A stretch of DNA of 64,000 nt from an uncultured Pseudomonadota bacterium. Lineage in GTDB: Bacteria > Bdellovibrionota_C > UBA2361 > CALMIO01. The position numbers and the translations under genes were made by a program. Positions 42,782-51,777 of the stretch are shown piece after piece. Where the stretch lies: NCBI GenBank assembly GCA_937864035.1, contig CALMIO010000008.1, positions 62,001 to 126,000 on the forward strand, in the 5' to 3' direction. Under the pieces are notes generated by a model, which did no database searches, was not told where the DNA came from, and saw only the letters and a program-made list of their open reading frames with translations. Position 1 is the first letter of the stretch. Each line of letters begins with the position of its first letter.

Positions 42782-43786
42782 ATGAATAATAGCAAAAGAC
42801 ACCTCTTAAACTCAGACAATTTATATCGCACCATTCGCTCAGCTGATATTCCTGAAGAGTTTGCGAAACAACTACCAGCACAATCAATCTATCAGATCAT
42901 TTTAAAGCGCGGCATAGCCTCCGCTGTTGAGCTGATCGATCTATGTGATCAATCTCAACTGCAAACCATTCTTGATTTTGATCTCTGGAAGCGCGATCGC
43001 ATTGATGAAGATCGTTTTTTTGAGTGGCTGGAAATTGGAGACGCCGAAGACGGGCTGAAAATTTTACAGATGGTTTTCGCTAATGTTGATCTAAAAATCA
43101 TAGGATTTTTAGTTAACCGTTATGTTGATGTGATTTATCTTGAGGAGCGCTCGGAAACTCCTCCTAATCTGAATTTTTATTCGCCAGATGGAGGTTACAC
43201 TTGGGTTAAAGTGAAATTAGATGACACCAGAAAACACTTCTTATTCAGCCGTTTTCTGGCAATTGCCTTTGAAACGAGCACTGAGATCTTTTTTCAAATA
43301 CTAGCTTTACGGCTAACGCAAACCGAATCAATGCTGGAAGAGAGCGCCTTTGAAGAGCGTGGTCGCAGATTATCAGCCGAAGGTGTGCCAGATTACGAGT
43401 GGGCAAAACAATTGACGAGTAAGTTATCTTTAAACGAAGCTAAAAAAATGTTGGCTAGCCATTCAAAAATAGCCGATCCTTCAGCTTTGCGAGCGGTCGC
43501 TCCTTTTGCGTATGATTCTGATCTGCCCATGCCTCTGGCTGAGATCTTTCGCGGCGAGAACAATAACGACGAACTTCTGGGCGAACTAGCTCTACTAGTA
43601 AACGCCCTCTTTGTGGTTAGAGGGGCAGATTATCGCAAGCTGGAAGAGATTGAAGCCATTACTAGCTACGCCAAAGAGCGGCTTAATCAAGGTTTAAAAA
43701 AGTTAATACAAGAGAGCGGTCTTGATGCTCTAACAATTTACAAAGCAATCGGCTTAATCCCTATTTTCAGGGTAGCTCTTGAGTAA
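42782..43786 (+). CDS. DUF6178 family protein
   Basis: The 334-residue, all-helical acidic protein has LPAQSIYQIILKRGIASAVE, LQTILDFDLWKRDRIDEDRF and FEWLEIGDAEDGLKILQMV, the pattern of DUF6178 proteins. A later block has VPDYEWAKQL. The family, to my knowledge found mainly in former Deltaproteobacteria, has no known role. There is no signal or membrane segment. It follows infC by 58 bases and ends at a strong bidirectional hairpin. Confidence 0.68.
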   Translation: MNNSKRHLLNSDNLYRTIRSADIPEEFAKQLPAQSIYQIILKRGIASAVELIDLCDQSQLQTILDFDLWKRDRIDEDRFFEWLEIGDAEDGLKILQMVFANVDLKIIGFLVNRYVDVIYLEERSETPPNLNFYSPDGGYTWVKVKLDDTRKHFLFSRFLAIAFETSTEIFFQILALRLTQTESMLEESAFEERGRRLSAEGVPDYEWAKQLTSKLSLNEAKKMLASHSKIADPSALRAVAPFAYDSDLPMPLAEIFRGENNNDELLGELALLVNALFVVRGADYRKLEEIEAITSYAKERLNQGLKKLIQESGLDALTIYKAIGLIPIFRVALE

Positions 43787-43790
43787 AGGC

Positions 43791-43815
43791 AAAAAGAGAC
43801 GTTTTATCTCTTTTT
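43791..43815. terminator. Bidirectional terminator
   Basis: AAAAAGAGA and TCTCTTTTT form a nine-pair stem around the loop CGTTTTA, giving T- and A-runs on both strands. It lies between the converging DUF6178 and Lys-rich protein genes and overlaps the last codons of the latter. Confidence 0.6.
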
Positions 43816-44187
43816 CTTTCGTGGTATATCGCGTTTTACTCTATTAGTAATGATCTCAAGCTTTTTTGGCTTAGTTTTCGTTTTTGTTTTGATCTCCTTT
43901 TTCTTTTTAGCAACAGCTGCTTTATCGCCTGCTTTTTTACTTAAAGGTCTCTCTAAGTTTTGAATCGGTTGACCATGCTTAATTTCATGCGAGATGGCGT
44001 TTCGTTGCTGTTCCTGTCGCAATTTAATTTGATACAGTTCTTTTTTATTAGTTGACCAAGTTTGTCCATCAAGGCTAAAAAGGGTTAAGGATTCCGATCC
44101 ATAACGGACGGTTTTCTGATAAATTCCTTGTTTTTTAGCGCTTTGTTCATTATCGGAAACAACGACTATCACGCTTTTAGCTGACAT
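43804..44187 (-). CDS. Lys-rich hypothetical protein, 127 residues
   Basis: I do not recognise this protein. The N-terminal half looks folded (SVIVVVSDNEQSAKKQGIYQ, then VRYGSESLTLFSLDGQTW). The C-terminal 45 residues are mostly Lys, Arg, Thr and Pro, ending in RKKKR, which suggests nucleic-acid or ribosome binding. It is monocistronic, convergent with the DUF6178 gene, and its stop codon lies in the terminator hairpin. Confidence 0.5.
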   Translation of the reverse strand: MSAKSVIVVVSDNEQSAKKQGIYQKTVRYGSESLTLFSLDGQTWSTNKKELYQIKLRQEQQRNAISHEIKHGQPIQNLERPLSKKAGDKAAVAKKKKEIKTKTKTKPKKLEIITNRVKRDIPRKKKR

Positions 44188-44372
44188 AACTTAGTCCTTA
44201 AATCACCTCTTTTACGCGGTTTTGAAACGATAGCTCTCTCTTCCTCTTTTGATGATCGAACCTACAAGAGAGATTCAGAAAACCGCAATATCAACAATAA
44301 GCGCAATTGAAATCTTTTTAAAAAAAGCATAAATCTGTTAAGATATGGTTTTGTAAAAGAATCAAATTATCA

Positions 44373-45494
44373 ATGAACGAGATTGTCTCCTCTGTTAAGT
44401 GGCCAGAGAACGTTACAGAACTTCATTTTCATCTTGGTGGATCGGTTCCTATCTATCGGCTATGGGAAATGGCAATTGATCGGGGTATTCGCGGCATAGG
44501 ACGCGGCTATGACGAGTTTCTAAAAAATATGAGGATTCAACCGGAGCGCTCTAAGGATTTAGATACTTATTTAGAAACTTATGATAGAGTCGAGTTAATT
44601 CAGTCAGGCCCGGCGGCTGTCCGTGAAAGCGTGATTATCGCAATTCACCGTGCTTATCGCACTGGCGGAATGCCCGAACTTGGTCCCGGTGGCGAAGGTG
44701 GCTCTCTGAAACCTCTTTTTAAATTGGGCAAGCTTGAGCTTAGGCTTAACCCGATGAAGCGTACCGGCGCGGTTTTTTTAAAAGGCGCTCAAGCTGGGCT
44801 ATACGATGTTGATCGAATTATTAGCGCTGCTTGTTCTGCCGCTGAGGAGGTTGAAATAGCTTTTAAAAATCAGATTAAAGTCGGTTTAATTTTTTGTTTT
44901 GCCCGCGACATGGATCACCGCGCTAATCTTGTTTTAGCGGAAAAGACCTCCCTGTGGAAGGAGAAATATAAAAACATAGTAGGGATTGATGTGGCCGGTC
45001 CCGAGTCAAAAAATAACTTTTCAGATCCGGGAAAATTAAGAGAGATAAAAGAGGCTTATGATCTGGTGGGATCGGGCATTGGCCGCACTGCGCATATCGG
45101 GGAAACGCCGCACGTTGACTGCTCAACCTTTGTGAAAACAATCGAGGCTTTAAATCCACAAAGAGTGGCTCATCCGCTTTCAGCAGTGCGAGCGTTTTGG
45201 GAGAAAAAAGACGATCGCGGCTTAAAGATCCTCAAAGAGCGGAAAATAACAGTTGAACTTTGCGTTCACTCGAATCTTTTGTCGCACGCCATTAACGATA
45301 TTCAAGAATACAAGCAGTTGCTTGAAACTTTCGATGATTATCAAATTCCCTATACTTTTTCGACCGATGCTCCCTCTTTACAGCTTTCAAGTTTGGGAAG
45401 TGAAATGGTAACATTATTAAACAACAAGGTGGCGACCGCCGAACAAATTTTACGTGCTTTTAGCAACGCAAATAAGGCTTCGTTTATAAAATAA
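44373..45494 (+). CDS. Adenosine deaminase-like amidohydrolase with altered active site
   Basis: The 373-residue protein has the ADA fold. HFHLGGS carries the first two zinc ligands, AHIGETPHVDCSTFVKTIEA the third with its catalytic Glu, and QRVAHPLSA the general-base His. The last motif is STDAPSL, where the second Asp of the usual DDP is Ala, and the typical RIGHG is RVAHP. The metal site is therefore kept while the substrate side is changed. It may act on adenosine, adenine, a modified nucleoside or another purine. It is followed after 41 bases by pyk. Confidence 0.82.
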   Translation: MNEIVSSVKWPENVTELHFHLGGSVPIYRLWEMAIDRGIRGIGRGYDEFLKNMRIQPERSKDLDTYLETYDRVELIQSGPAAVRESVIIAIHRAYRTGGMPELGPGGEGGSLKPLFKLGKLELRLNPMKRTGAVFLKGAQAGLYDVDRIISAACSAAEEVEIAFKNQIKVGLIFCFARDMDHRANLVLAEKTSLWKEKYKNIVGIDVAGPESKNNFSDPGKLREIKEAYDLVGSGIGRTAHIGETPHVDCSTFVKTIEALNPQRVAHPLSAVRAFWEKKDDRGLKILKERKITVELCVHSNLLSHAINDIQEYKQLLETFDDYQIPYTFSTDAPSLQLSSLGSEMVTLLNNKVATAEQILRAFSNANKASFIK

Positions 45495-45535
45495 AGAAAG
45501 CTAAAAATCATAACTACTAAAAATTTTTTAAAACA

Positions 45536-47014
45536 ATGCATCAATTAGTAACCAGCTTGCGAATTAAAGACGATGGATTTTTTCGCAAAACTAAAATTAT
45601 CGCCACAATTGGACCAGCTTCTGATTCTCCGGAAGTAATTGAACAACTTATATTAAACGGGGTTAATCTTTTCCGCTTTAATTTTTCGCACGGCTCGCAT
45701 AGCGAACACAAAGAGAGGCTCGATAAAGTGCGCAAGGTAGCCGAAAAATTGAAGGCGCCAATAGCCACCCTGCAAGATCTGAGCGGCCCAAAAATTAGGA
45801 TTACTGAAGTTGATGCTAACTTGTCAACTCTGGTTGATGGCCAAACGGTGTGCATCAAGAAATCTCAAAACGGAGAGAAGAACCTCTCAAACAACCAAAC
45901 GATTCTAGTTGAAGGGTTAGATCCAAGCCATTATCTTAAGCCAGCCGAATCTGTATTGTTAGACGACGGTTCAATCGTGCTTAAAGTAGAGAGCGTCACC
46001 GCCGATGAGGTTATCGCTCGAGTTCGCAAGGGCGGTGTTTTAAGAAGTAAAAATGGCATAGCTTTTCCCGATTCTGAAATCGATTTGCCAGCAACCACTG
46101 AAAAAGACATTCAAGATCTCAATTGGGGTTTGGAAAACGAGATTGATTACGTAGCGATATCATTTGTTAATTGCGCCAAAGATTTAAAAATAGCCAGGGA
46201 TCACGCCAAAAACAAAGGAAAAGAGGTCTCTCTTATTGCGAAAATCGAGCGACGCTCAGCGCTTGAAAACATTGATCAGATTATCGAAGCCTCAGATGGA
46301 ATTATGGTGGCAAGGGGAGATCTCGGCTTGGAACTTCCTTTAGAAACAATCCCAGCTATTCAAAGGCGGCTGATAGAGGCTTGCAACAGACAGGGCAAGC
46401 CGGTCATTGTCGCCACTCAGCTTTTACATTCGATGATCAAAGCTTTAAGACCAACCAGAGCTGAAGTTTCGGATGTGGCCTCGGCAGTTATGGGAGGCGC
46501 TGACGCAGTCATGCTCTCTGAAGAAACTGCTATCGGACAGCATCCGGTTGAAAGCGTCGAATATCTGGCGAAAATCGCTCAAGCTGCCGAACAGGTATTT
46601 AATTTTGAAGAATATCGGGCGCGTTTTGGAGTAATTCAAGCAAGCTCAGTTCCGGAAGCGATAGCTTACGCCGCCTGTGCGGCGGCAGTACGAATTTCAG
46701 CCGATGCTTTAGTAGTCTGCACGGAAACTGGCAACTCTGCTCGTTTAGTTGCAAAATACAGACCGCAACAGCCATTTTTTGCCGTTACTCATCAGCAAAA
46801 AACATTTCGCAAAATGTCTCTCTTTTGGGGGTTGCGCCCAATTCTCGCTAAGCGAGCCGATGATCACGCCAGCGAGAGCGCTACGGCGCTTTCGGCGGTT
46901 CAAAAAACATCGAACTTGCCAAACGGCTCATTGGCTGTAATAACTGGTGGAATGTTTGTTAACCAACCAGGTTCAACCAATATCTTGGAAATAAGAAAGA
47001 TGGAGTACCTTTAA
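45536..47014 (+). CDS. pyk: Pyruvate kinase
   Basis: The 492-residue glycolytic enzyme has TKIIATIGPASDSPEVIEQL, FRFNFSHGSHSEHKERL, the loop ATLQDLSGPKIRI, ISFVNCAKDLKIARD and IIEASDGIMVARGDLGLELP with its metal and phosphoenolpyruvate residues. KPVIVATQLLHSMIKALRPT and SDVASAVMGGADAVMLSEE follow. The C-terminal domain (about 360-480) is present, with GNSARLVAKYRP. The usual TQMLESM is TQLLHSM, an unusual change. It transfers phosphate from phosphoenolpyruvate to ADP. Confidence 0.95.
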   Translation: MHQLVTSLRIKDDGFFRKTKIIATIGPASDSPEVIEQLILNGVNLFRFNFSHGSHSEHKERLDKVRKVAEKLKAPIATLQDLSGPKIRITEVDANLSTLVDGQTVCIKKSQNGEKNLSNNQTILVEGLDPSHYLKPAESVLLDDGSIVLKVESVTADEVIARVRKGGVLRSKNGIAFPDSEIDLPATTEKDIQDLNWGLENEIDYVAISFVNCAKDLKIARDHAKNKGKEVSLIAKIERRSALENIDQIIEASDGIMVARGDLGLELPLETIPAIQRRLIEACNRQGKPVIVATQLLHSMIKALRPTRAEVSDVASAVMGGADAVMLSEETAIGQHPVESVEYLAKIAQAAEQVFNFEEYRARFGVIQASSVPEAIAYAACAAAVRISADALVVCTETGNSARLVAKYRPQQPFFAVTHQQKTFRKMSLFWGLRPILAKRADDHASESATALSAVQKTSNLPNGSLAVITGGMFVNQPGSTNILEIRKMEYL

Positions 47015-47036
47015 ATTTTAAAAATTACAGGTTGAA

Positions 47037-47771
47037 ATGAGCGAGCAATTTATTACCGAAAATGAAGCAATTCGCTTAGCGGCCATCTCTTTAAAAAGCC
47101 TTAACAGATTTATTGAAGCCGGCTATATTAGAACACAACAAAAAAACGGTACGGAGAATCAAAGGCTAATATCAAAAATTGATATCGAAAAAACTTTTGG
47201 CTTAAATCTTAAAAAGTCTTTTGTTTCCGCCTCGGTAGCTAAACATTCTAAAGAATCATTAGCTACCGAAAATTATAGTTTTAATGTCCCTTCTGATGAT
47301 CATCAAAAGTTAAAAAACAAAGTTGATCATTCAGTTACCAACGCTGATGGCGAAAAAATAGATTTTTTAAATTTGACAAAGGAAAAAGAGAAAACCATCG
47401 ATTTAAGCAACCGCGACTTCGACAATCAGACGATTGAAAATTCACGACTAATCGATTTGGAGATACAAATCAAACAGTTGAAAAATTTGATTGAAATTCA
47501 GGAGAAAATATTAGATTTAAAAGATGATCAGATAAACGAAATCAAGCTAGAACGAGCTTGGCTGAGAGAGCGAGTTGAAAAACTGGAAGAAAAATCAGAA
47601 AGAGATCAAATTTTAATTTTAAATGAAAGCCAAACCGTTAAACAGCTAATCGACAGTTTGTCGCCTCCTAAAAAAAATTTATCCAAAAAAGGTTTGCTCG
47701 GATCTGCTTTAGCCTTACTCGGGTTTAACCACAGCAAAGAAACAAAAAGCGAAACAAAAGATCAAACTTAG
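47037..47771 (+). CDS. HTH (MerR/excisionase-like) protein with coiled coil
   Basis: The 244-residue protein starts with a winged-helix-like domain (ITENEAIRLAAISLKSLNRF, then IEAGYIRTQQ), resembling MerR or excisionase DNA-binding domains. A low-complexity linker follows, then a coiled coil at about 140-205 (LEIQIKQLKNLIEIQEKILD and ERAWLRERVEKLEEKSERDQ). A short hydrophobic tail (KGLLGSALALLGF) ends it. Proteins of this layout are often linked to plasmids or gene regulation. It follows pyk by 22 bases and lies just before a decayed transposase. Function is not known. Confidence 0.65.
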   Translation: MSEQFITENEAIRLAAISLKSLNRFIEAGYIRTQQKNGTENQRLISKIDIEKTFGLNLKKSFVSASVAKHSKESLATENYSFNVPSDDHQKLKNKVDHSVTNADGEKIDFLNLTKEKEKTIDLSNRDFDNQTIENSRLIDLEIQIKQLKNLIEIQEKILDLKDDQINEIKLERAWLRERVEKLEEKSERDQILILNESQTVKQLIDSLSPPKKNLSKKGLLGSALALLGFNHSKETKSETKDQT

Positions 47772-48490
47772 CAACTCTCCCTGAAAAGTTATTAGAAAGC
47801 TGAATAGAAGCTACAAAAAGGGGCAAAAGAAATCGGATATAATTCAAAGAAGTAGTAAAAAATAGTGTAAAACCTTCCAAAATTTATGGAGACAAAAGAG
47901 CCCGAAGCGCCAATAAGGTTTGCTTTTTGAAAGAGAGTTACAGTTTACATGAGCCGCATGTTGAATCTATTGCCAACAGAGGGCATAAGGCAACAGAAAG
48001 ATTTCGCATGTTTCATCCAAAGTTAAAGAAGATTTCAAAAGCTGAGAGAATATTTATTAACTCACACTCTAAAGTTGAAGCTATTAGCTTATAACTTAAG
48101 CGGCGGTGTAAGCTTGGCAAAAATTATCTTAAAGGAAAACTTGAGAGATTTATAAACGCTCTTTTTGCTGGCGACACCTATAACCTTGCTCACTGCCTAC
48201 GGCGGGCTGGTTCAAATTTTAAAATCTACTTTTTTAAAAAGTAATTTTTGGCTTCTATTTGGGAGGTCTAGCCGGAAAAACAAATTTTTGACGAAAATTT
48301 ACCGGAAACTTTGCTCTGTTAATAAAATTTCTCCCTTTCTGCCCTCTGCTTAGAAAATAAAAATATATTTTATACCTGCTCGCTTCTTGAAAAAATTACT
48401 ATTTTTCGCAAGTAGCTGTTTACAATCAAGCTTTTTGGGGGCTAATAAGAGCACATCAGAATGAAAGTTAAACAGGCTTAATCTAAGATT
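47772..48490. other. Intergenic region holding the transposase relic
   Basis: The 719 bases between the HTH gene and the OmpA gene contain the IS5-type relic at 47882-48244. The remaining flanks are AT-rich. A short frame at 48165-48353 overlaps the relic in another frame and is not a gene. No clear terminator or tRNA is seen. Confidence 0.6.
47882..48244 (+). pseudogene. Decayed IS5/IS1182-type transposase
   Basis: One reading frame holds two stretches of typical IS5-family transposase sequence. KESYSLHEPHVESIANRGHK matches the YSLHxPxVxCIxKGK segment. After an in-frame stop (TAA at 48092-48094), LGKNYLKGKLERFINALFAG and the following YNLAHCLRR match the C-terminal LGRNxLKGxxGDxINAxLAAxxxNLR motif. 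The DDE catalytic core is missing between them and no start codon is found. I could not identify terminal inverted repeats. It is a relic, not a functional element. Confidence 0.72.
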
Positions 48491-49261
48491 TTAATTTCTT
48501 TGCTTAACTTCAACCCGACGATTAGCTGCCCTTGACCACTCGTCTTTACCCTCCATTAGCGGGCGGCTTGAACCATAACTGACAACCGTCAAACGAGTCG
48601 CGTCAACGCCGCTGTCAATTAGGGCGTTCTGCACCGTTTCTGCTCGCTTAAGACCCATTCGATAATTTGCATCCTCACTGCCAACATCGTCCGTGTGTCC
48701 TTCGACCACGACCATAACTTTCGCGTACTTGGCAAGCATTTCGGCAACCTGCTTAACCCGCTCCTCTCCAAGGGAATTTAATTTAAAAGAGCCGCGATCA
48801 AAATTAATTGACGGAAACAAAATCTCTTTTTCAGAAACCCAAGATTCGGTAGCCCACTTAGCAGCTGGCTCATCGGCAACTGCGTTTTCTTCAATTGCCC
48901 CGGTCATATAGTTGTATGGCAACACGCTACGACAATCGGGAGCGGCATCATCCGAGGAAAAGCAAGAAGTTTCTCGAAAATCATAAGGATCGCGATACCC
49001 CATCACGCTACGCCGCGTGTTAGTTGACGAGGCGAAATAACTTAGGGGACGAAATATTGCTTCGCGCGCGACCCAACCAATTGGATGAAAAATATATGCT
49101 AAGACTCGTAGTGGATGTGATTCTGCTTCGCGGTAACGTGGAGCTGTGTGATAAGTATATATCCCATTATCCTCGGGGAAAAATTCCTGGGCAGAAGTTT
49201 GAGCTACAAACAATTCAAGAGAACAAAGACAAAACAAAGCAAGCAGGATGTTTTTTTTCAT
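48491..49261 (-). CDS. OmpA family protein with Sec signal
   Basis: The 256-residue protein has a Sec signal peptide (cut near VAQTSAQ). The middle has two conserved Cys (TSCFSSDDAAPDCRS), probably a disulfide. The C-terminal OmpA domain is typical: FDRGSFKLNSLGEERVKQVA, VVVEGHTDDVGSEDANYRMG, LKRAETVQNALIDSGV and SYGSSRPLMEG with AANRRVEVK, so it should bind peptidoglycan. The N-terminal half is not a beta-barrel but contains a hydrophobic segment (RVLAYIFHPIGWVAREA). It is probably periplasmic or outer-membrane linked. Confidence 0.88.
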   Translation of the reverse strand: MKKNILLALFCLCSLELFVAQTSAQEFFPEDNGIYTYHTAPRYREAESHPLRVLAYIFHPIGWVAREAIFRPLSYFASSTNTRRSVMGYRDPYDFRETSCFSSDDAAPDCRSVLPYNYMTGAIEENAVADEPAAKWATESWVSEKEILFPSINFDRGSFKLNSLGEERVKQVAEMLAKYAKVMVVVEGHTDDVGSEDANYRMGLKRAETVQNALIDSGVDATRLTVVSYGSSRPLMEGKDEWSRAANRRVEVKQRN

Positions 49262-49598
49262 ATCGATAAATTGTTAATAAAAAGAGATGCTCCCTATAAT
49301 TTTTAATTATTAAGAAAAATATAATCGCAAATAAACCTATAAACAATCTGCTAAAAGAATTTAAGTAACATAAAAATAACCTTTATAACAATAAAAATGG
49401 TCAAACATTGTTTGATTATTTTTATTCTTACTTCACTCTCAAGAAACTTAGATGATCAACAAGTGAGCGAAGATACTAAAATATCAACTACTTAAAATCA
49501 TCCTAAAATAAATCAATAAAACTTCTTAGACTTCCAGCCATTCTAGGAGACATGCCAAAATAGATCAAAATAGTTTTTTATAACTCATTAAAAACAGA
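49262..49598. other. AT-rich intergenic region
   Basis: About 340 bases separate the divergent OmpA and coaE genes. A short palindrome TCAAAC-ATT-GTTTGA lies at about 49400-49414. It is inside a possible 32-residue frame (49397-49495) with a hydrophobic N-terminus; I cannot support this as a gene. No clear promoter was found. Confidence 0.4.
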
Positions 49599-50252
49599 AT
49601 GAATTCGCCTTTAATAATAGCAATTACAGGTAATATCGGCTCCGGCAAGAGTTTAGCGGCCAGCTATTTTGCGGAACTAGGCGGGAGCATCATCGAAGCC
49701 GATCTGCTAGCCAGAGAAACTTTAGAGAGAAACTCGGAAGAATACGCCGCCACACTGCAACGCTTTGGCAAACAAATCTTAACTCCCGATGATAATATTA
49801 ATCGGAAAAAACTTGCTGAAATCATCTTTAGCGATCAACAGGAAAGAAAATGGCTCGAACAATTACTACACCCAAAAATCAGATCGCTAGCGATTGCGCA
49901 AATCGCCAATCTCAAAAAAAACAACAAATTAATATTCTATGTTATCCCCCTATTATTCGAATCTCTTGAGCAACCTTTTTCAAAAGAGGCGTTAGCCAAA
50001 AAGTTCCCTGAAATAAATCGGATTATCTTAATCTCTGCCGATCAAGAGCTAATCAAAAAACGAGTCGCCAACAGAGACGGCGACTCACCGACCTTAATAG
50101 AGCTTAAGCTAAAAGCGCAAATACCAGACTCACAAAAAGAGCCTTTCGTTGATTATATTATTCGCAACAATGGCAACTTAAAGCATCTAAAAGATCAGGT
50201 TAGTCAAATTTATCAAATTCTAAAGGCAGAAAATGAAAAGCATAGTTGTTAA
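49599..50252 (+). CDS. coaE: Dephospho-CoA kinase
   Basis: The 217-residue enzyme phosphorylates dephospho-CoA in the last step of CoA synthesis. The P-loop is ITGNIGSGKSLAASYFAELG, then IIEADLLARETL, IFSDQQERKWLEQLLHPKI, and VIPLLFESL, with ISADQELIKKRVANRDG as the lid region. A normal full-length copy. It overlaps the recombinase gene by 20 bases. Confidence 0.95.
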   Translation: MNSPLIIAITGNIGSGKSLAASYFAELGGSIIEADLLARETLERNSEEYAATLQRFGKQILTPDDNINRKKLAEIIFSDQQERKWLEQLLHPKIRSLAIAQIANLKKNNKLIFYVIPLLFESLEQPFSKEALAKKFPEINRIILISADQELIKKRVANRDGDSPTLIELKLKAQIPDSQKEPFVDYIIRNNGNLKHLKDQVSQIYQILKAENEKHSC

Positions 50253-51318
50253 AAAAAACGGGAAAGCAGAACGCCATCCAATTTGGTTGCAAATAGCAAG
50301 TTTTTTAGCAATGCGCTCAGCTAACACGCGCGTTACTTATACCGGAGTGATTCGCGAGTGGTGTGATTATTTAGGATGCGAAATGGGCAGTGACAAAGCG
50401 GCGCGCGCAATCTTAAGCGCCACCCCTATCAATGCCGCCGCTTATAAACTATATTTGCAAAAACGTCTCGGTCAAAGGCCCCGTTATCGTGGCAGTTCGC
50501 CGACAACCCCAACAAAAGCTCTAACAACCGGTAAAATCAAAAACAACAAACAAAATCGCGCCGATGGTTATCAAATCACTCAAAGCAACGCGACCATTAG
50601 AAAAAAATTTTCGGCGCTCCGTCGAATATATAAAGCAATTATTGCTCACTCAGAAATTCCGCTTAAAAACCCCTTCGATGTTGATTTAGTGCCTCCACCA
50701 CCGGCAAATTCAGGATTAAAGCGCCCTACAGAAATGATTGATTTTGCTCTCGTCAAAAAGATCGTTCAAGCTCCAAATTTAAAATTACCTTATGGATTGC
50801 GCGACCAAGCGTTACTGGCGGTTCTTTTTGGAGGAGGTTTGCGCCGCTCCGAAGCCGCAAATCTTCGTCTAGCTGATATTCGCAACTCTCCCTCTGGTTT
50901 GCTTTATTTAACTCTCAGGGCTACCAAAGCAGGTCGCGACGCCAATCAAACATTGCCAGCTTGGTCCGCGGCGATTGTCAGAGATTTAATCTCTCAACGA
51001 CTTGATCAAGGAGCTAAACCCGGCGACTATCTTTTCGTAAGTTATCGCGGTCGAGGAGCAAAAAATTGGAGCAACCTTCCCATATCTGAAAGCGGCATTT
51101 ACAAGCTTTTTAAAAAATACTGTCTAATGGTTGGAGAAAAAGAATTTGTCTCGCCGCACTCAGCCAGAGCAACCGCTATTACCAAATTATTAACTGACGG
51201 CCTGTCACACCGAGAAGTGCTAGAATTTTCCCGTCACTCTTCAGTACAGATGGTCGAGGTTTACGACAAAAGAAGATTTGGCGTCGATAACAGCCCCGCT
51301 CGCAAGCTAGACTACTAA
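50233..51318 (+). CDS. Tyrosine recombinase, XerC/XerD-like
   Basis: The 361-residue protein has a core-binding domain at about 10-140 and a catalytic domain at about 170-355. The active-site residues are all present: Arg in GGGLRRSEAANL, Lys in RATKAGRDA, His-x-x-Arg in SPHSARATAITKLL, His in SRHSSVQM and nucleophile Tyr in VEVYDKR. The N-domain has an insertion of about 30 polar residues (YRGSSPTTPTKALTTG and the following Lys/Asn stretch) compared with XerC. It may be a chromosome dimer resolvase or a domesticated integrase. No dif or att site was recognised. Its overlap with coaE suggests a stable host gene. Confidence 0.88.
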   Translation: MKSIVVKKNGKAERHPIWLQIASFLAMRSANTRVTYTGVIREWCDYLGCEMGSDKAARAILSATPINAAAYKLYLQKRLGQRPRYRGSSPTTPTKALTTGKIKNNKQNRADGYQITQSNATIRKKFSALRRIYKAIIAHSEIPLKNPFDVDLVPPPPANSGLKRPTEMIDFALVKKIVQAPNLKLPYGLRDQALLAVLFGGGLRRSEAANLRLADIRNSPSGLLYLTLRATKAGRDANQTLPAWSAAIVRDLISQRLDQGAKPGDYLFVSYRGRGAKNWSNLPISESGIYKLFKKYCLMVGEKEFVSPHSARATAITKLLTDGLSHREVLEFSRHSSVQMVEVYDKRRFGVDNSPARKLDY

Positions 51319-51465
51319 ATTTAGTATAGCCAAAAAACTAGCAAAGCCAATAACTGACGCAATCTCTTTGCCAACAACAAAGTTTTTTAAGTCAACGAGG
51401 TTGTATTAAAGATCTTTTTTTTCTATTATTTTCTTAAGGAAATCAATTAAAAACAAACCAAATTA

Positions 51466-51777
51466 ATGCCGCCAATAGGATTATCAGAACTCATTCTCAT
51501 TTCAGTTATAGCTTTATTACTTTTTGGTCCAGATCAGTTGCCGGAGCTAGCTCGCAAGCTAGGCTCACTAACTGCAACCTTGCAAAAACAAAGCGACAGC
51601 TTAAGAAGAGCATTTTACAATTCAATTTATCCTCCATTATTGCCACCTGAGAGCTCGGTCAAAGTTAATAAGGATAGTTCAGACGCTCCGCCTGATTCAA
51701 AATCAATGTTATTAAATTCAGACAACCAAACAGCAGCTAGTTTAGATGACCGATCTCAAAACAAAGGTGATCAATAA
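51466..51777 (+). CDS. tatB: Sec-independent translocase subunit TatB (or TatA)
   Basis: The 103-residue protein has a short membrane helix (LSELILISVIALLLFG), the FGP hinge and an amphipathic helix (DQLPELARKLGSL), followed by a polar tail. The Glu in the membrane helix and the length fit TatB, but TatA cannot be excluded. It overlaps tatC by 32 bases. No separate TatA gene is visible here. Confidence 0.85.
   Translation: MPPIGLSELILISVIALLLFGPDQLPELARKLGSLTATLQKQSDSLRRAFYNSIYPPLLPPESSVKVNKDSSDAPPDSKSMLLNSDNQTAASLDDRSQNKGDQ

Noticed and set aside
48165..48353. Frame of 62 codons
   Set aside because: It lies in another frame over the transposase relic and has no family features.
49397..49495. 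Possible 32-residue peptide with hydrophobic start
   Set aside because: It has no ribosome binding site or conserved pattern and contains a palindrome in AT-rich sequence.
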